From contig NZ_NCVK01000010.1 of the NCBI RefSeq assembly GCF_002096845.1, positions 1 through 64,000 of the forward strand: DNA of 64,000 bases, written 5' to 3'. Below, piece after piece: positions 1 through 9,298 of this stretch. Numbering within the stretch: position 1 is the stretch's first letter; the number at the start of each line of letters is the position of its first letter. The translations under genes were made by a program, and so were the position numbers. This stretch comes from Streptococcus mitis. Lineage in GTDB: Bacteria; Bacillota; Bacilli; Lactobacillales; Streptococcaceae. The notes below the pieces were generated by a model. The model saw only the letters and a program-made list of their open reading frames with translations. It was not told the DNA's origin and did not search any database.

Positions 1-77
1 AACTTACCCTGACACGGATTTCCACTGGTTTTTACAATTTTTATCAGACTAACTTCCACTTGGATTAGCGGTGGAAC

Positions 78-287
78 TTAGTTTGGGAATTTACCGTCAA
101 TAATTTTATTCATTTTTCGATCAAAATCATAGCGCCCCATCATGACAACATGGTCACAATTACTGCATTTGATTTTGATATCTGCCCCAACACGTGTAAT
201 TTCCCAACGATTGGCTTTTTTTCCTGTTGACTTGATTGTGCAAGCATGTGGTTTTTTCATCTCAACAAAATTTCCAACTTGATACAT
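78..287 (-). CDS. DUF951 family small protein
   Basis: This 69-residue basic protein contains a paired-cysteine knuckle (IKCSNCDHVVMMGR) and the opening MYQVGNFVEMKKPHAC, which match the DUF951 family usually found next to dnaN in streptococci. The family's function is not established; the Cys pair and basic character suggest nucleic-acid or metal binding (inference). I chose the ATG at 287 because an AAAGGAGAG ribosome site lies just upstream, whereas the longer reading frame to 341 has none. It follows dnaN on the same strand with a 64-base gap and is probably co-transcribed with it. The 77 bases beyond its stop contain nothing I can assign. Confidence 0.85.
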   Translation of the reverse strand: MYQVGNFVEMKKPHACTIKSTGKKANRWEITRVGADIKIKCSNCDHVVMMGRYDFDRKMNKIIDGKFPN

Positions 288-351
288 ACTACTCTCCTTT
301 TCTTTTTTGATTATATCATAAAAGAGGCGAGCTAGGCTCAACCTCTTTCAC

Positions 352-1488
352 TTAATTTGTACGAACTGGGGTGATAAGTTGCATGAAGTCCTCTTCAGTA
401 TCAGCTGGCACAAGAGTAAATGGACGAACAGCTGAGATAAAGCTAATAGTCACCTTTTCGCTATTTAAAGCCTTGAGGGAATCAATCAAGTAAGTTGGGT
501 TGAAACTAATGGTCAAATCTTCACCAGTCACCTGATCAGTATCGATTTCCTCGTTTACTTTACCAACTTCTGGAGAGTGAACATGGGCGCTAACAACTCC
601 ACCTTTAATTTCAAGCTTCACAGTACCATTTTGAGTCGCACTTGATAAAAGGCGAGCGCGTTCCATTGACTGACGTAAGTTTACCACATCAAAAGTAATT
701 GTAGTGTTAAAGTCTGTTGGAATCAAACGATCTGTATCAGGATAGTTACCTTCTAACAAACGAGTATAGAAGCTAATATTTTCGCTTCTAAAGAGGATTT
801 GGTTGTTGGCAAAGAAAATCTCTACAGTTTCAATATCATCTGTAAATACCGCTGAAAATTCGCGTAAAGAACGGCTAGGAATCACGACATCAAAATCATC
901 ACTATTTTTTTCAAGAGTCAATTTTTTCTGGCTTAGACGATGAGAGTCTGTCGCAACTGTTTTTAGCTCTTTGTGTTGGCTCAATACGAAGTGAACACCT
1001 GTCAAAATTGGACGACTTTCTTGTGTACTTGCCGCAAAAGCTGTTTCATTGATAATTTTCTTGAGTAATTTTGTTTCAAGAACCAAAGGAGTGCTTGCTG
1101 AAATTTCTTGAATTCGTGGATATTGTTCGCTATCTTTTCCTTTTAGGGTAATTTCTGATTTGCCACTGGTTAAAACAATTTGATTTTGTTCAATTTCTTT
1201 AAAATCAAGAGTCACATCAGGTAGACTAGATACCACATTGATAAAGAAAGAGGCTTCAAGAAGAATCGAACCTAAAGAAGTAATTAACAAACCAGCGTCT
1301 TCATTTTTTTGAGAAATAAAATTTTCAATTGAAATTTGACCATTTGAACCAATTAAAGTAACACCTTCATTGGTCACGTCAATTTTTACAGTTGATAAAA
1401 TAGGAATGGCATTTTTAGAACTAATAGCTCTCTTAGTAGTGTTTAATGCTTGTAGAAATAAATTTTTATTAATTGAAAAATGAATCAT
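352..1488 (-). CDS. dnaN: DNA polymerase III beta subunit (sliding clamp)
   Basis: The 378-residue product has the length and three-repeat layout of the bacterial beta clamp (typical N-terminus MIHFSINKNLFLQALN; C-terminus ending in the clamp-like FTLVPADTEEDFMQLITPVRTN). It tethers the replicative polymerase to DNA. It lies downstream of dnaA on the same strand, the classic Firmicute dnaA-dnaN order, with a 157-base AT-rich gap containing DnaA boxes. The AAAGGAGAA ribosome site sits just before the ATG. No anomalies were seen. Confidence 0.98.
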   Translation of the reverse strand: MIHFSINKNLFLQALNTTKRAISSKNAIPILSTVKIDVTNEGVTLIGSNGQISIENFISQKNEDAGLLITSLGSILLEASFFINVVSSLPDVTLDFKEIEQNQIVLTSGKSEITLKGKDSEQYPRIQEISASTPLVLETKLLKKIINETAFAASTQESRPILTGVHFVLSQHKELKTVATDSHRLSQKKLTLEKNSDDFDVVIPSRSLREFSAVFTDDIETVEIFFANNQILFRSENISFYTRLLEGNYPDTDRLIPTDFNTTITFDVVNLRQSMERARLLSSATQNGTVKLEIKGGVVSAHVHSPEVGKVNEEIDTDQVTGEDLTISFNPTYLIDSLKALNSEKVTISFISAVRPFTLVPADTEEDFMQLITPVRTN

Positions 1489-1645
1489 GGATTCTCCTTT
1501 ATTTATTTTAGTATTAGAAGGATAATAGTAATAATAGAGTCTGTGAAATCTGTGGAAAACAGACTAAAAGTGAGGCATACCAAGTTTTTTGCCTTGTTTA
1601 AAAAATGTGGATAAAAAAGATAAAAAAGCGAAAGTTATCCACAAG
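1489..1645. other. oriC: oriC, dnaA-dnaN intergenic part: DnaA boxes and DnaA-trio-like repeat
   Basis: This gap holds a perfect DnaA box TTATCCACA at 1635-1643, its reverse-complement form TGTGGATAA at 1606-1614, and a one-mismatch box TGTGGAAAA at 1551-1559. Next to the last lies a run of trinucleotides TAA-TAG-TAA-TAA-TAG at 1523-1537, which resembles the DnaA-trio element that loads DnaA on single-stranded DNA in Bacillus origins. Orientation relative to the box (trio 5' of an inverted box, spacer of about 13 bases) fits that model. Tracts of A/T at 1598-1630 are candidate unwinding sequence. Confidence 0.8.
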
Positions 1646-3007
1646 TTATTTTATTTTCTTTTTGATTGATTCAATTTCTAAACGTAAATTATCGTCTTCA
1701 TCAATCAAAGATTTAATTTTTGCATGTGCGTGAATGACTGTTGTATGATCTTTTCCACCAAATTCCTTCCCAATTTTTGGAAGACTATTATCTGTTAGTT
1801 CTCTAGATAAATACATGGCTACTTGACGGGCTAAAACAATATTTTGAAGGCGTCTGCTTCCTTTCATTTCTTTGACACTAACTCCATAGAAGTTACCAAC
1901 TTCATTTTGAATTTTGTCAATTGGGATGACGAGCATTTGGCTAACATCTTGTTTGCGAGCTCTAATAGCTTCTGCAGCAATATCAATAGTGATATCCTTG
2001 ATTTTTTTTACTTTGGCAATTAAAGTGATGTCGTTGATGGCTCCTTCAAGATCTCGAACATTTGAATCAAATTGCCCAGCTAGGTATTCTAGAGTATCAC
2101 TTTGGAAATTGTAGCCTAAATGTTCCGTTTTACTTTGTAAAATGGCAATACGTGTTTCAAAGTCAGGGGGTGTGATAGTTTGTGTCAATCCCCAACTAAA
2201 GCGCGTGACAAGCCTCTCCTCGAGCCCTTCTAAATGTTTTGGACTACGATCACTCGTTAGGACAATCTGTTTTTGTTTGTCATGAAGGGCGTTAAAGGTA
2301 TTGAAAAATTCTTCCTGAGTTGCGACTTTTTTTCCGCTGAGTGACTGGATATCATCGATTAACAAAAGATCAAGACTGCGGTAGGTCTTTTTAAACTTTT
2401 CCATTTCTCCAAGTCTTAGGTGGTCAAGAAAGTCATTAATAAAACTTTCAGCAGGGATATATTTAACACGCGCATTCGGAATATTTTTTAGAATTTCATT
2501 TCCAATAGCGTTTAATAAGTGAGTCTTACCAAGTCCCGGTCCTCCATAGATAAAAAGAGGGTTATAGGTCAGAGCCAAATCTTCAGAGACAGCCAAAGCA
2601 GCTGATACAGCCCAAACATTTCCATCCCCTTGGATAAAATTATCAAAGGTATACTTATCTTTTAATCCAGTATCCGAATAAGGAATAGATGATAACTTTG
2701 GACTATAGTCATATAAAGTTGAATTTGTAGCTTCTTCAACTTGTGAGATAGTCGTATCTTGAGGTTTTGTGAAAATATAGTGGGGAGTTATTTCAGCATC
2801 ATAAATCTCAAAACCAGCTACTACAATGATATCTTTTAGTTGTTTTTCCCAGACCATTTCCATTTCAGATCGTGGTAAAAATATAGTAGCAACATTTTCT
2901 TCTACCTTGATGAGTTCAGCTTGAATAGCATAGAAATCATACATGGATCGAGTTAGTCTTTCTTGCGCAAATTCTAAGATACGATTCCAAAATTGTTTTT
3001 CTTTCAA
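1646..3007 (-). CDS. dnaA: Chromosomal replication initiator DnaA
   Basis: The 453-residue protein has the DnaA domain order: N-terminal helicase-interaction domain (about 1-80), linker, AAA+ domain with Walker [10 protein letters not shown] (about 155-163) and Walker B LLLIDDIQ, and a C-terminal helix-turn-helix signature [11 protein letters not shown] that binds DnaA boxes. The start codon is TTG (3007), preceded by GGAGGAGAACGGA; no upstream ATG fits. It is flanked on both sides by DnaA boxes, consistent with autoregulation and origin function. Length and motifs are normal for streptococci. Confidence 0.98.
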   Translation of the reverse strand: MKEKQFWNRILEFAQERLTRSMYDFYAIQAELIKVEENVATIFLPRSEMEMVWEKQLKDIIVVAGFEIYDAEITPHYIFTKPQDTTISQVEEATNSTLYDYSPKLSSIPYSDTGLKDKYTFDNFIQGDGNVWAVSAALAVSEDLALTYNPLFIYGGPGLGKTHLLNAIGNEILKNIPNARVKYIPAESFINDFLDHLRLGEMEKFKKTYRSLDLLLIDDIQSLSGKKVATQEEFFNTFNALHDKQKQIVLTSDRSPKHLEGLEERLVTRFSWGLTQTITPPDFETRIAILQSKTEHLGYNFQSDTLEYLAGQFDSNVRDLEGAINDITLIAKVKKIKDITIDIAAEAIRARKQDVSQMLVIPIDKIQNEVGNFYGVSVKEMKGSRRLQNIVLARQVAMYLSRELTDNSLPKIGKEFGGKDHTTVIHAHAKIKSLIDEDDNLRLEIESIKKKIK

Positions 3008-3223
3008 TCCGTTCTCCTCCTTTACTAATTGTTTAAAAGTTTAATGCTAGACTTATTTTACCATAGATAGTAAGAATTTTCCACAAGCTGTGAAAAATAA
3101 TCCACAATGTTACCAAGTTTTATCCACAGGTTGGGGATAAAATCAGAAACTATTGATTTATTAAGCTTTTTATCGAAAAAAATAGTGGATAAGCTTGTGA
3201 GATAAAAAAATAAAAGAACAGCC
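3008..3223. other. oriC: oriC, upstream-of-dnaA part with DnaA box cluster
   Basis: The 216-base gap between dnaA and parB contains TTATCCACA (3120-3128), one-mismatch boxes TAATCCACA (3098-3106) and TTTTCCACA (3077-3085), and an inverted TTATCCACT (3184-3192). The clustering, AT-richness and location upstream of dnaA identify it as part of the bipartite replication origin. The dnaA promoter should also be here; I did not find a convincing -35/-10 pair on the minus strand. Confidence 0.85.
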
Positions 3224-3982
3224 TTATTTCAGGCTGTTGATAATTCTACTGTATTCTTCTTGATTTGAAAAAGAAATAATGATTTTTCCACTATCTTTTT
3301 TAGACAGTTTGATTTCTACATCTAATCCGAGTAGTTTTTTTAACTGTTCTTCTTCATTTTGTATGAAATGATCAGTTTTTTGCTGTTTCTTTTGTTTTTT
3401 ATCTGTCAGAAGAGCTTCTAATTTCCTTACAGAAATGTCTTCTTCTATAATTCGTTGAAAGAAATAGTCTTGTTGTTCCTTATTCAACCCAACGAGAGAA
3501 CGCGCATGGGCTTGTGATAGTTTGCCATTCTCTACTTCTGATAGGATGGCATCTGGCAAGGAAAGCAAACGAATGGAGTTGCTGATGTAAGGACGAGACT
3601 TGCCCATTTTATCTGCAATTTCAGCATGGGTAAATCCTTTCTCTACGAGAGATTCATAGGCGCGTGCTTCTTCTATTGGATTCAAATTTTCTCTCTGTAA
3701 ATTTTCAATGATGGACTGGACCATCATCTCCTGGTCTGAAAGTTGTTTAACAACAGCTGGGATAGACCTTAGACCAGCTAAAAGTGAAGCCCGATAGCGT
3801 CTCTCTCCTGCAAGGATTTCATAACCAATAACAGGAGATTGACGAACAATAATCGGTTGAATGACCCCATTTTCTTTGATAGACTGTGCTAGTTCATCTA
3901 GTTTTTCTCTATCAAATTCTTTTCGAGGTTGATAAGGATTTTTTTGTATATCCGTGATAGAAATCATTTCAAATTTTTCCAT
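3224..3982 (-). CDS. parB: Chromosome-partitioning protein ParB/Spo0J
   Basis: The 252-residue protein has the ParB N-terminal CTP-binding fold with the motif AGERRYRAS (about residues 59-67) and the preceding NPYQPRKEF box, then a helix-turn-helix (GFTHAEIADKMGKSRPYISN) for parS recognition and a short C-terminal dimerisation region. It loads on parS and recruits SMC for origin segregation. Streptococci have no parA beside it, and none is seen here. Two perfect parS palindromes are present in this window (13561-13576, 24778-24793). Confidence 0.96.
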   Translation of the reverse strand: MEKFEMISITDIQKNPYQPRKEFDREKLDELAQSIKENGVIQPIIVRQSPVIGYEILAGERRYRASLLAGLRSIPAVVKQLSDQEMMVQSIIENLQRENLNPIEEARAYESLVEKGFTHAEIADKMGKSRPYISNSIRLLSLPDAILSEVENGKLSQAHARSLVGLNKEQQDYFFQRIIEEDISVRKLEALLTDKKQKKQQKTDHFIQNEEEQLKKLLGLDVEIKLSKKDSGKIIISFSNQEEYSRIINSLK

Positions 3983-4039
3983 GATTATACACTAACACAT
4001 CTTTTCTCTTATGTAAAGTTTTCTTTACATAGATGTCAA

Positions 4040-5242
<1,203 letters not shown>

Positions 5243-5250
5243 TTATTGAA

Positions 5251-5283
5251 AGTATAAACTGACTAGCTTAATTATAACTTAAA
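5251..5283 (-). promoter_or_regulatory. htrA promoter with CiaR direct repeat
   Basis: On the minus strand the sequence reads TTTAAG-N5-ATTAAG (5283-5267), one mismatch from the CiaR consensus TTTAAG-N5-TTTAAG, followed 10 bases later by a -10 TATACT (5256-5251). In pneumococcus CiaR strongly activates htrA, so the arrangement is expected. Confidence 0.75.
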
Positions 5284-5303
5284 CACAAAAGTTTTTCACA
5301 GAT

Positions 5304-5312
5304 TGTGGATAA
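5304..5312 (-). other. DnaA box between htrA and rlmH
   Basis: TGTGGATAA, the reverse complement of TTATCCACA, is a perfect DnaA box about 2.2 kb from the main origin cluster and upstream of the htrA promoter. It may titrate DnaA or regulate htrA. Confidence 0.6.
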
Positions 5313-5403
5313 CTTTTAAAAATCTGTGATTTTCTAGGTGAAATTTAACCTTTTGTTTTGTGAATAAGATGTGAAAAAATAGAGAATATGTTAGAATAGA
5401 GTC

Positions 5404-5883
5404 ATGAAAATTAAAGTTGTAACAGTTGGGAAACTGAAAGAAAAGTATTTAAAAGATGGTATTACAGAGTATTCAAAACGAATTTCTCGATTTGCTAAAC
5501 TTGAAATGATTGAGCTAGCAGATGAAAAAACACCAGATAAGGCCAGTGATTCAGAAAATCAAAAGATTTTAGAAATAGAAGGTCAGAGAATTTTATCAAA
5601 AGTTGGTGACCGTGATTTCGTTATTGTCTTGGCTATCGAAGGGAAAACTTTCTCATCAGAAGAATTTAGTAAGCAGTTAGAAGAAGCTTCTATAAAAGGA
5701 TTTTCTACTCTTACTTTTATTATTGGAGGGAGTCTGGGATTAGCACAGGATGTAAAAAAGAGAGCCAATCTTTCTGTTAGTTTTGGACGCTTAACCTTGC
5801 CCCATCAGTTAATGAGACTAGTCCTTGTTGAACAAATCTATCGCACTTTTACGATTCAGCAAGGCTCGCCCTATCATAAATAG
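5404..5883 (+). CDS. rlmH: 23S rRNA pseudouridine1915 N3-methyltransferase RlmH
   Basis: The 159-residue SPOUT-class methyltransferase shows the family's [16 protein letters not shown] opening and the C-terminal SAM-binding knot IIGGSLGL with the closing [17 protein letters not shown]. It methylates pseudouridine 1915 in helix 69 of 23S rRNA. It is divergent from htrA and followed by tRNA-Arg. The length matches the family. Confidence 0.96.
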   Translation: MKIKVVTVGKLKEKYLKDGITEYSKRISRFAKLEMIELADEKTPDKASDSENQKILEIEGQRILSKVGDRDFVIVLAIEGKTFSSEEFSKQLEEASIKGFSTLTFIIGGSLGLAQDVKKRANLSVSFGRLTLPHQLMRLVLVEQIYRTFTIQQGSPYHK

Positions 5884-5887
5884 AAAA

Positions 5888-5916
5888 TTGACTTTTAATT
5901 GAATTTTTGGTAGAAT
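5888..5916 (+). promoter_or_regulatory. Promoter of tRNA-Arg
   Basis: TTGACT (5888-5893) and TAGAAT (5911-5916) are spaced 17 bases apart, placing transcription start just ahead of the tRNA at 5927. Readthrough into comCDE is possible because only a weak hairpin follows the tRNA. Confidence 0.6.
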
Positions 5917-5926
5917 AATTGTGTTA

Positions 5927-6000
5927 GGTCTCATAGCTCAGCTGGATAGAGCATTCGCCTTCTAAGCGAACGGTCGCAGGTTCGAATCCTGCTGGGATCA
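5927..6000 (+). tRNA. tRNA-Arg (anticodon TCT)
   Basis: A 74-base cloverleaf can be folded: 7-bp acceptor stem GGTCTCA/TGGGATC, anticodon stem-loop CGCCTTCTAAGCG with TCT in the anticodon position, and TTCGAATC in the T loop. The discriminator base is A; CCA is not encoded. It lies directly upstream of comC, the standard comCDE setting in mitis-group streptococci. Confidence 0.95.
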
Positions 6001-6048
6001 ATATAGTAGCAAAGCTGGGAATTTTCCCGGCTTTTTTCTTAAAAAAGT

Positions 6049-6115
6049 ACACTTGGGGAGAAAAAAATGACAGTTGAGAGAATTTTATCTAAAATGTAAT
6101 TTCATTTTGTATAAT
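6049..6115 (+). promoter_or_regulatory. comC promoter with ComE direct repeat
   Basis: Two imperfect copies, ACACTTGGG (6049-6057) and ACAGTTGAG (6070-6078), start 21 bases apart, which is the spacing of ComE binding sites. A -10 TATAAT lies at 6110-6115. Phosphorylated ComE is expected to bind here and autoinduce comCDE. Confidence 0.8.
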
Positions 6116-6165
6116 AGTTTTTGTAAGTTAGCTTACAAGAAAAAAACGTTTTAGGAGATTTTATT

Positions 6166-6291
6166 ATGAAAAACACAGTTAAATTGGAACAGTTTGTAGC
6201 CTTGAAGGAAAAAGACTTACAAAAGATTAAAGGTGGGGAGATGAGGCTGTCAAAAAGCCTCCTTGGTTTTCTTTTCCCAAGAAAAAAGTAA
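6166..6291 (+). CDS. comC: Competence-stimulating peptide precursor ComC (uncommon pherotype)
   Basis: This 41-residue gene opens with [19 protein letters not shown] and a double-glycine leader ending KIKGG (residues 20-24). Cleavage after GG, known to be done by ComAB, releases a 17-residue peptide [17 protein letters not shown]. It keeps the E1-M2-R3 start and basic RKK end of pneumococcal peptides. From memory, CSP-1 is EMRLSKFFRDFILQRKK and CSP-2 is EMRISRIILDFLFLRKK, so this is a different pherotype with a hydrophobic centre SLLGFLF. A TTAGGAG site precedes the ATG. It starts the comCDE operon, 20 bases before comD. Confidence 0.95.
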   Translation: MKNTVKLEQFVALKEKDLQKIKGGEMRLSKSLLGFLFPRKK

Positions 6292-6311
6292 TGAAATAAG
6301 GGGAAAGAGTA

Positions 6312-7637
6312 ATGAATTTACTTGGATTTGGGACAGTTATTGTTCATTTTTTAATTATTAGTCACAGTTACCGTCTAATTTGTAAAGGTCAAATAAATAG
6401 AAAAGAACTATATGTTTTTGGTGCTTATACATTATTAGTAGAAGCAGTACTTGAACTTCCTTTTTACCTCCTATATTTAGATGGGTTAGGGATTGCAAGA
6501 TTTTTATTTCCTTTGGGCTTATATTTCTATTTTCGATGGATTAAACAGTATGAGAGGGATAGAGGACTATTCCTAAGTTTACTGCTATCTCTTTTATATG
6601 AGAGCACTCATAACTTTCTGTCCGTAATGTTCTCCTCTCTAACAGGAGACAATTTTGTTTTACAATATCATGACTCATTCTTTTTCGTTGTAACGTTGTT
6701 GACCTATTTTGTTGTTTTAAAAATCATTCATTATTTCCATTTGGAAATAGCCTATTTTGACAAGGACTACCTTTATCCTCTCTTGAAAAAAGTATTTTTT
6801 GCCTTACTACTGCTCCATATTGTATCTTTCGTTTCAAATATGGTAAGTACGATTAAACATTTGAATAGTTTTGGAAGTATTTTGTCATCTATTGTCTTTA
6901 TTTCTCTACTTTTGACCTTCTTTGCAATGAATTCGCATAAAGAACAAATAGAAAAAGAGATTGCTTTGAAGCAGAAGAAATTTGAACAGAAACATTTACA
7001 AAACTATACAGATGAAATTGTCGGACTGTATAATGAAATCCGTGGTTTTCGACATGACTATGCTGGAATGCTTGTCAGCATGCAGATGGCAATTGACAGT
7101 GGTAATTTACAGGAAATTGACAGAGTTTACAATGAAGTTTTGGTCAAAGCTAATTACAAACTGCGTTCAGATAAGTACACTTACTTTGATTTGAACAACA
7201 TAGAAGATTCAGCTTTACGAAGTTTGGTTGCTCAGTCAATTGTTTATGCTCGAAATAATGGTGTAGAGTTTACACTGGAAGTAAAAGATACGATTACCAA
7301 GCTCCCAATTGAACTATTGGATTTGGTTCGTATCATGAGCGTTTTATTGAATAATGCTGTCGAAGGATCGGCTGATAGTTATAAAAAGCAGATGGAAGTA
7401 GCAGTTATTAAGATGGAAACTGAAACAGTTATTGTGATTCAGAATTCATGTAAAATGACGATGACTCCTTCAGGAGATCTATTTGCTTTAGGATTCTCCA
7501 CTAAGGGAAGAAATCGCGGGGTAGGATTAAATAATGTGAAAGAACTACTAGATAAGTACAACAACATCATTTTAGAAACAGAGATGGAAGGCAGTACATT
7601 TAGACAAATTATTAGATTTAAGAGGGAATTTGAATGA
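6312..7637 (+). CDS. comD: Competence sensor histidine kinase ComD
   Basis: The 441-residue kinase has six to seven N-terminal membrane segments (residues about 1-200) that bind the peptide, a coiled linker, the phospho-acceptor box FRHDYAG with His248 (the same residue number as pneumococcal ComD), and a GHKL ATPase domain with N box LLNNAVEG and G box TKGRNRGVGLNN. It belongs to the AgrC/ComD HPK10 class. Its last four bases overlap comE. The sensor half should be co-adapted to the unusual peptide encoded just upstream. Confidence 0.96.
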   Translation: MNLLGFGTVIVHFLIISHSYRLICKGQINRKELYVFGAYTLLVEAVLELPFYLLYLDGLGIARFLFPLGLYFYFRWIKQYERDRGLFLSLLLSLLYESTHNFLSVMFSSLTGDNFVLQYHDSFFFVVTLLTYFVVLKIIHYFHLEIAYFDKDYLYPLLKKVFFALLLLHIVSFVSNMVSTIKHLNSFGSILSSIVFISLLLTFFAMNSHKEQIEKEIALKQKKFEQKHLQNYTDEIVGLYNEIRGFRHDYAGMLVSMQMAIDSGNLQEIDRVYNEVLVKANYKLRSDKYTYFDLNNIEDSALRSLVAQSIVYARNNGVEFTLEVKDTITKLPIELLDLVRIMSVLLNNAVEGSADSYKKQMEVAVIKMETETVIVIQNSCKMTMTPSGDLFALGFSTKGRNRGVGLNNVKELLDKYNNIILETEMEGSTFRQIIRFKREFE

Positions 7638-8386
7638 AAGTTTTAATTTTAGAAGATGTTATTGAACATCAAGTGAGACTAGAAAGAATATTGGATGAAA
7701 TTTCGAAAGAATCGAATATTCCAATATCATACAAGACAACGGGAAAAGTCCGTGAATTTGAAGAATACATTGAAAACGATGAAGTAAATCAGCTTTATTT
7801 CCTAGATATCGATATTCATGGAATTGAGAAAAAAGGATTTGAGGTTGCTCAGCTCATTCGTCATTACAATCCTTACGCTATTATCGTCTTTATCACCAGT
7901 CGATCAGAGTTTGCGACTCTTACCTATAAATACCAGGTATCAGCCCTAGATTTTGTTGATAAGGATATCAATGATGAGATGTTTAAGAAGAGAATTGAGC
8001 AAAATATTTTCTACACGAAGAGTATGTTACTTGAAAATGAAGATGTTGTAGATTATTTTGATTACAATTACAAGGGGAATGATTTAAAAATTCCTTACCA
8101 TGATATTTTGTATATTGAAACGACAGGGGTCTCTCATAAATTACGCATTATTGGTAAGAATTTTGCAAAAGAGTTCTATGGAACAATGACAGATATTCAG
8201 GAAAAGGACAAACATACTCAGCGATTTTATTCTCCTCATAAGTCATTTTTGGTAAATATAGGCAATATCAGAGAAATTGACCGAAAGAATCTAGAAGTTG
8301 TTTTCTATGAAGATCATCGTTGTCCTATTTCAAGATTAAAAATTAGAAAATTAAAAGATATTCTAGAGAAAAAATCTCAAAAGTGA
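7634..8386 (+). CDS. comE: Competence response regulator ComE
   Basis: The 250-residue regulator has a receiver domain with phospho-acceptor Asp58 (motif YFLDIDIHG) and a C-terminal LytTR DNA-binding domain (about 145-245). Phosphorylated ComE binds paired repeats such as those at 6049-6078, switching on comCDE, comAB and comX. It is translationally coupled to comD. Its 3' end contains the promoter of the next tRNA. Confidence 0.97.
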   Translation: MKVLILEDVIEHQVRLERILDEISKESNIPISYKTTGKVREFEEYIENDEVNQLYFLDIDIHGIEKKGFEVAQLIRHYNPYAIIVFITSRSEFATLTYKYQVSALDFVDKDINDEMFKKRIEQNIFYTKSMLLENEDVVDYFDYNYKGNDLKIPYHDILYIETTGVSHKLRIIGKNFAKEFYGTMTDIQEKDKHTQRFYSPHKSFLVNIGNIREIDRKNLEVVFYEDHRCPISRLKIRKLKDILEKKSQK

Positions 8387-8414
8387 TTGACAATTAGTAA
8401 GAAATTGATATAAT
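8387..8414 (+). promoter_or_regulatory. Promoter for tRNA-Glu/tRNA-Asn
   Basis: TTGACA (8387-8392) and TATAAT (8409-8414) are separated by 16 bases; both hexamers are perfect. It begins one base after the comE stop codon, so the tRNA pair has its own strong promoter. Confidence 0.8.
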
Positions 8415-8437
8415 GGTTATATCTGCTACAGATAGAA

Positions 8438-8509
8438 GGTCCGTTGGTCAAGGGGTTAAGACACCGCCTTTTCACGGCGGTAACACGGGTTCGAATCCCG
8501 TACGGACTA
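8438..8509 (+). tRNA. tRNA-Glu (anticodon TTC)
   Basis: The 72-base gene has the acceptor stem GGTCCGT/ACGGACT, anticodon stem CCGCC/GGCGG around the loop TTTTCAC (anticodon TTC), and a GTTCGAATC T loop. It is followed five bases later by tRNA-Asn in the same transcript. Confidence 0.95.
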
Positions 8510-8514
8510 TTTTA

Positions 8515-8588
8515 TCCGCCATAGCTCAGTTGGTAGTAGCGCATGACTGTTAATCATGATGTCGTAGGTTCGAGTCCTACTGGCGGAG
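8515..8588 (+). tRNA. tRNA-Asn (anticodon GTT)
   Basis: The 74-base gene has acceptor stem TCCGCCA/TGGCGGA, D arm AGCTCAGTTGGTAG, anticodon loop CTGTTAA with GTT, and GTTCGAGTC T loop. It is co-transcribed with tRNA-Glu. Confidence 0.95.
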
Positions 8589-8598
8589 TATAGATAAA

Positions 8599-8625
8599 AG
8601 GGAACACAACTGTGTTCCTCTTTTT
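8599..8625. terminator. Terminator after tRNA pair, convergent with TetR gene
   Basis: The hairpin AGGGAACACA-act-TGTGTTCCTC is followed by TTTTT. It lies between the tRNAs and the convergent TetR-type gene. Confidence 0.85.
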
Positions 8626-8628
8626 GTA

Positions 8629-9171
8629 TCAATTTGTATCACCAAGCATCTTCATAAGGAAGTTTGTTATTTCTTGAGGACTTTCTTTTTTTCCATGTGC
8701 AATCCAAGTTTGACAGACACCAAAAAGTGCATGAGTTAGATAGATGCTACTATATTCTAATTCAGTGGTATTGAGATTTAGTTGCATAAATCGCTTTTGT
8801 AAATCTGTGCTGAGCATGATATGAAGTTTATTTCGTAAGAAATTTTGAATTTCTTTAGTCCCGTTTTCAGAAAGCAGAGCAGCCAGAAGTGGTTCTGACT
8901 CTAGATATTCAAATACTTCTAAAATAGCATCTTTTTTGTGATGAGCATGTTTTTGAAAAATATATTCAAATGTATGGAATAGCTTACTTTGATAGTGCTC
9001 AATCATATCATACTTATCCTTATAGTGCGTATAGAAGCTGGAACGACTAATTCCGGCTTTTTCTGCTAACTTGACAGTAGAAATTTGATCAAATGGTTGT
9101 TCCATTAGTAATTGTACCATAGCATTTTCAATAGTTCGCTTTGTTTTTAAGCGTTTGTTACTTTCTTGCAT
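8629..9171 (-). CDS. TetR/AcrR family transcriptional regulator
   Basis: This 180-residue protein has an N-terminal helix-turn-helix (residues about 10-55, including ISTVKLAEKAGISRSSFYTHYKDK) and an all-helical C-terminal ligand domain of the TetR_C-like type seen in streptococcal regulators. The gene diverges from the YhgE/Pip-like gene at 9299, and two copies of a palindrome TTAGAC-N5-GTYTAA lie in the shared intergenic region. It is therefore likely a local repressor of that membrane protein. The inducer is unknown. Confidence 0.88.
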   Translation of the reverse strand: MQESNKRLKTKRTIENAMVQLLMEQPFDQISTVKLAEKAGISRSSFYTHYKDKYDMIEHYQSKLFHTFEYIFQKHAHHKKDAILEVFEYLESEPLLAALLSENGTKEIQNFLRNKLHIMLSTDLQKRFMQLNLNTTELEYSSIYLTHALFGVCQTWIAHGKKESPQEITNFLMKMLGDTN

Positions 9172-9191
9172 ATTTCCTTCTTGTAAACAAA

Positions 9192-9208
9192 TTAGACTAT
9201 ATGTCTAA
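9192..9208. promoter_or_regulatory. TetR operator 1
   Basis: TTAGACTATATGTCTAA is a perfect inverted repeat (TTAGAC/GTCTAA with 5-base centre) just upstream of the TetR-type gene. A second copy lies at 9269-9285. Confidence 0.75.
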
Positions 9209-9268
9209 AAATAGATTTTTTATCTTGTAATTTAGATTTTTTAATGTATAATCTATTATATCAAAATT

Positions 9269-9285
9269 TTAGACAATATGTTTAA
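9269..9285. promoter_or_regulatory. TetR operator 2
   Basis: TTAGACAATATGTTTAA matches operator 1 at 15 of 17 positions. It lies immediately upstream of the ribosome site of the divergent membrane-protein gene, where binding would block its transcription. Confidence 0.75.
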
Positions 9286-9298
9286 AAAAGGAGAAACT

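Noticed and set aside
1..77. Possible gene end or terminator at the window edge
   Set aside because: No frame or hairpin with T run could be supported in these bases.
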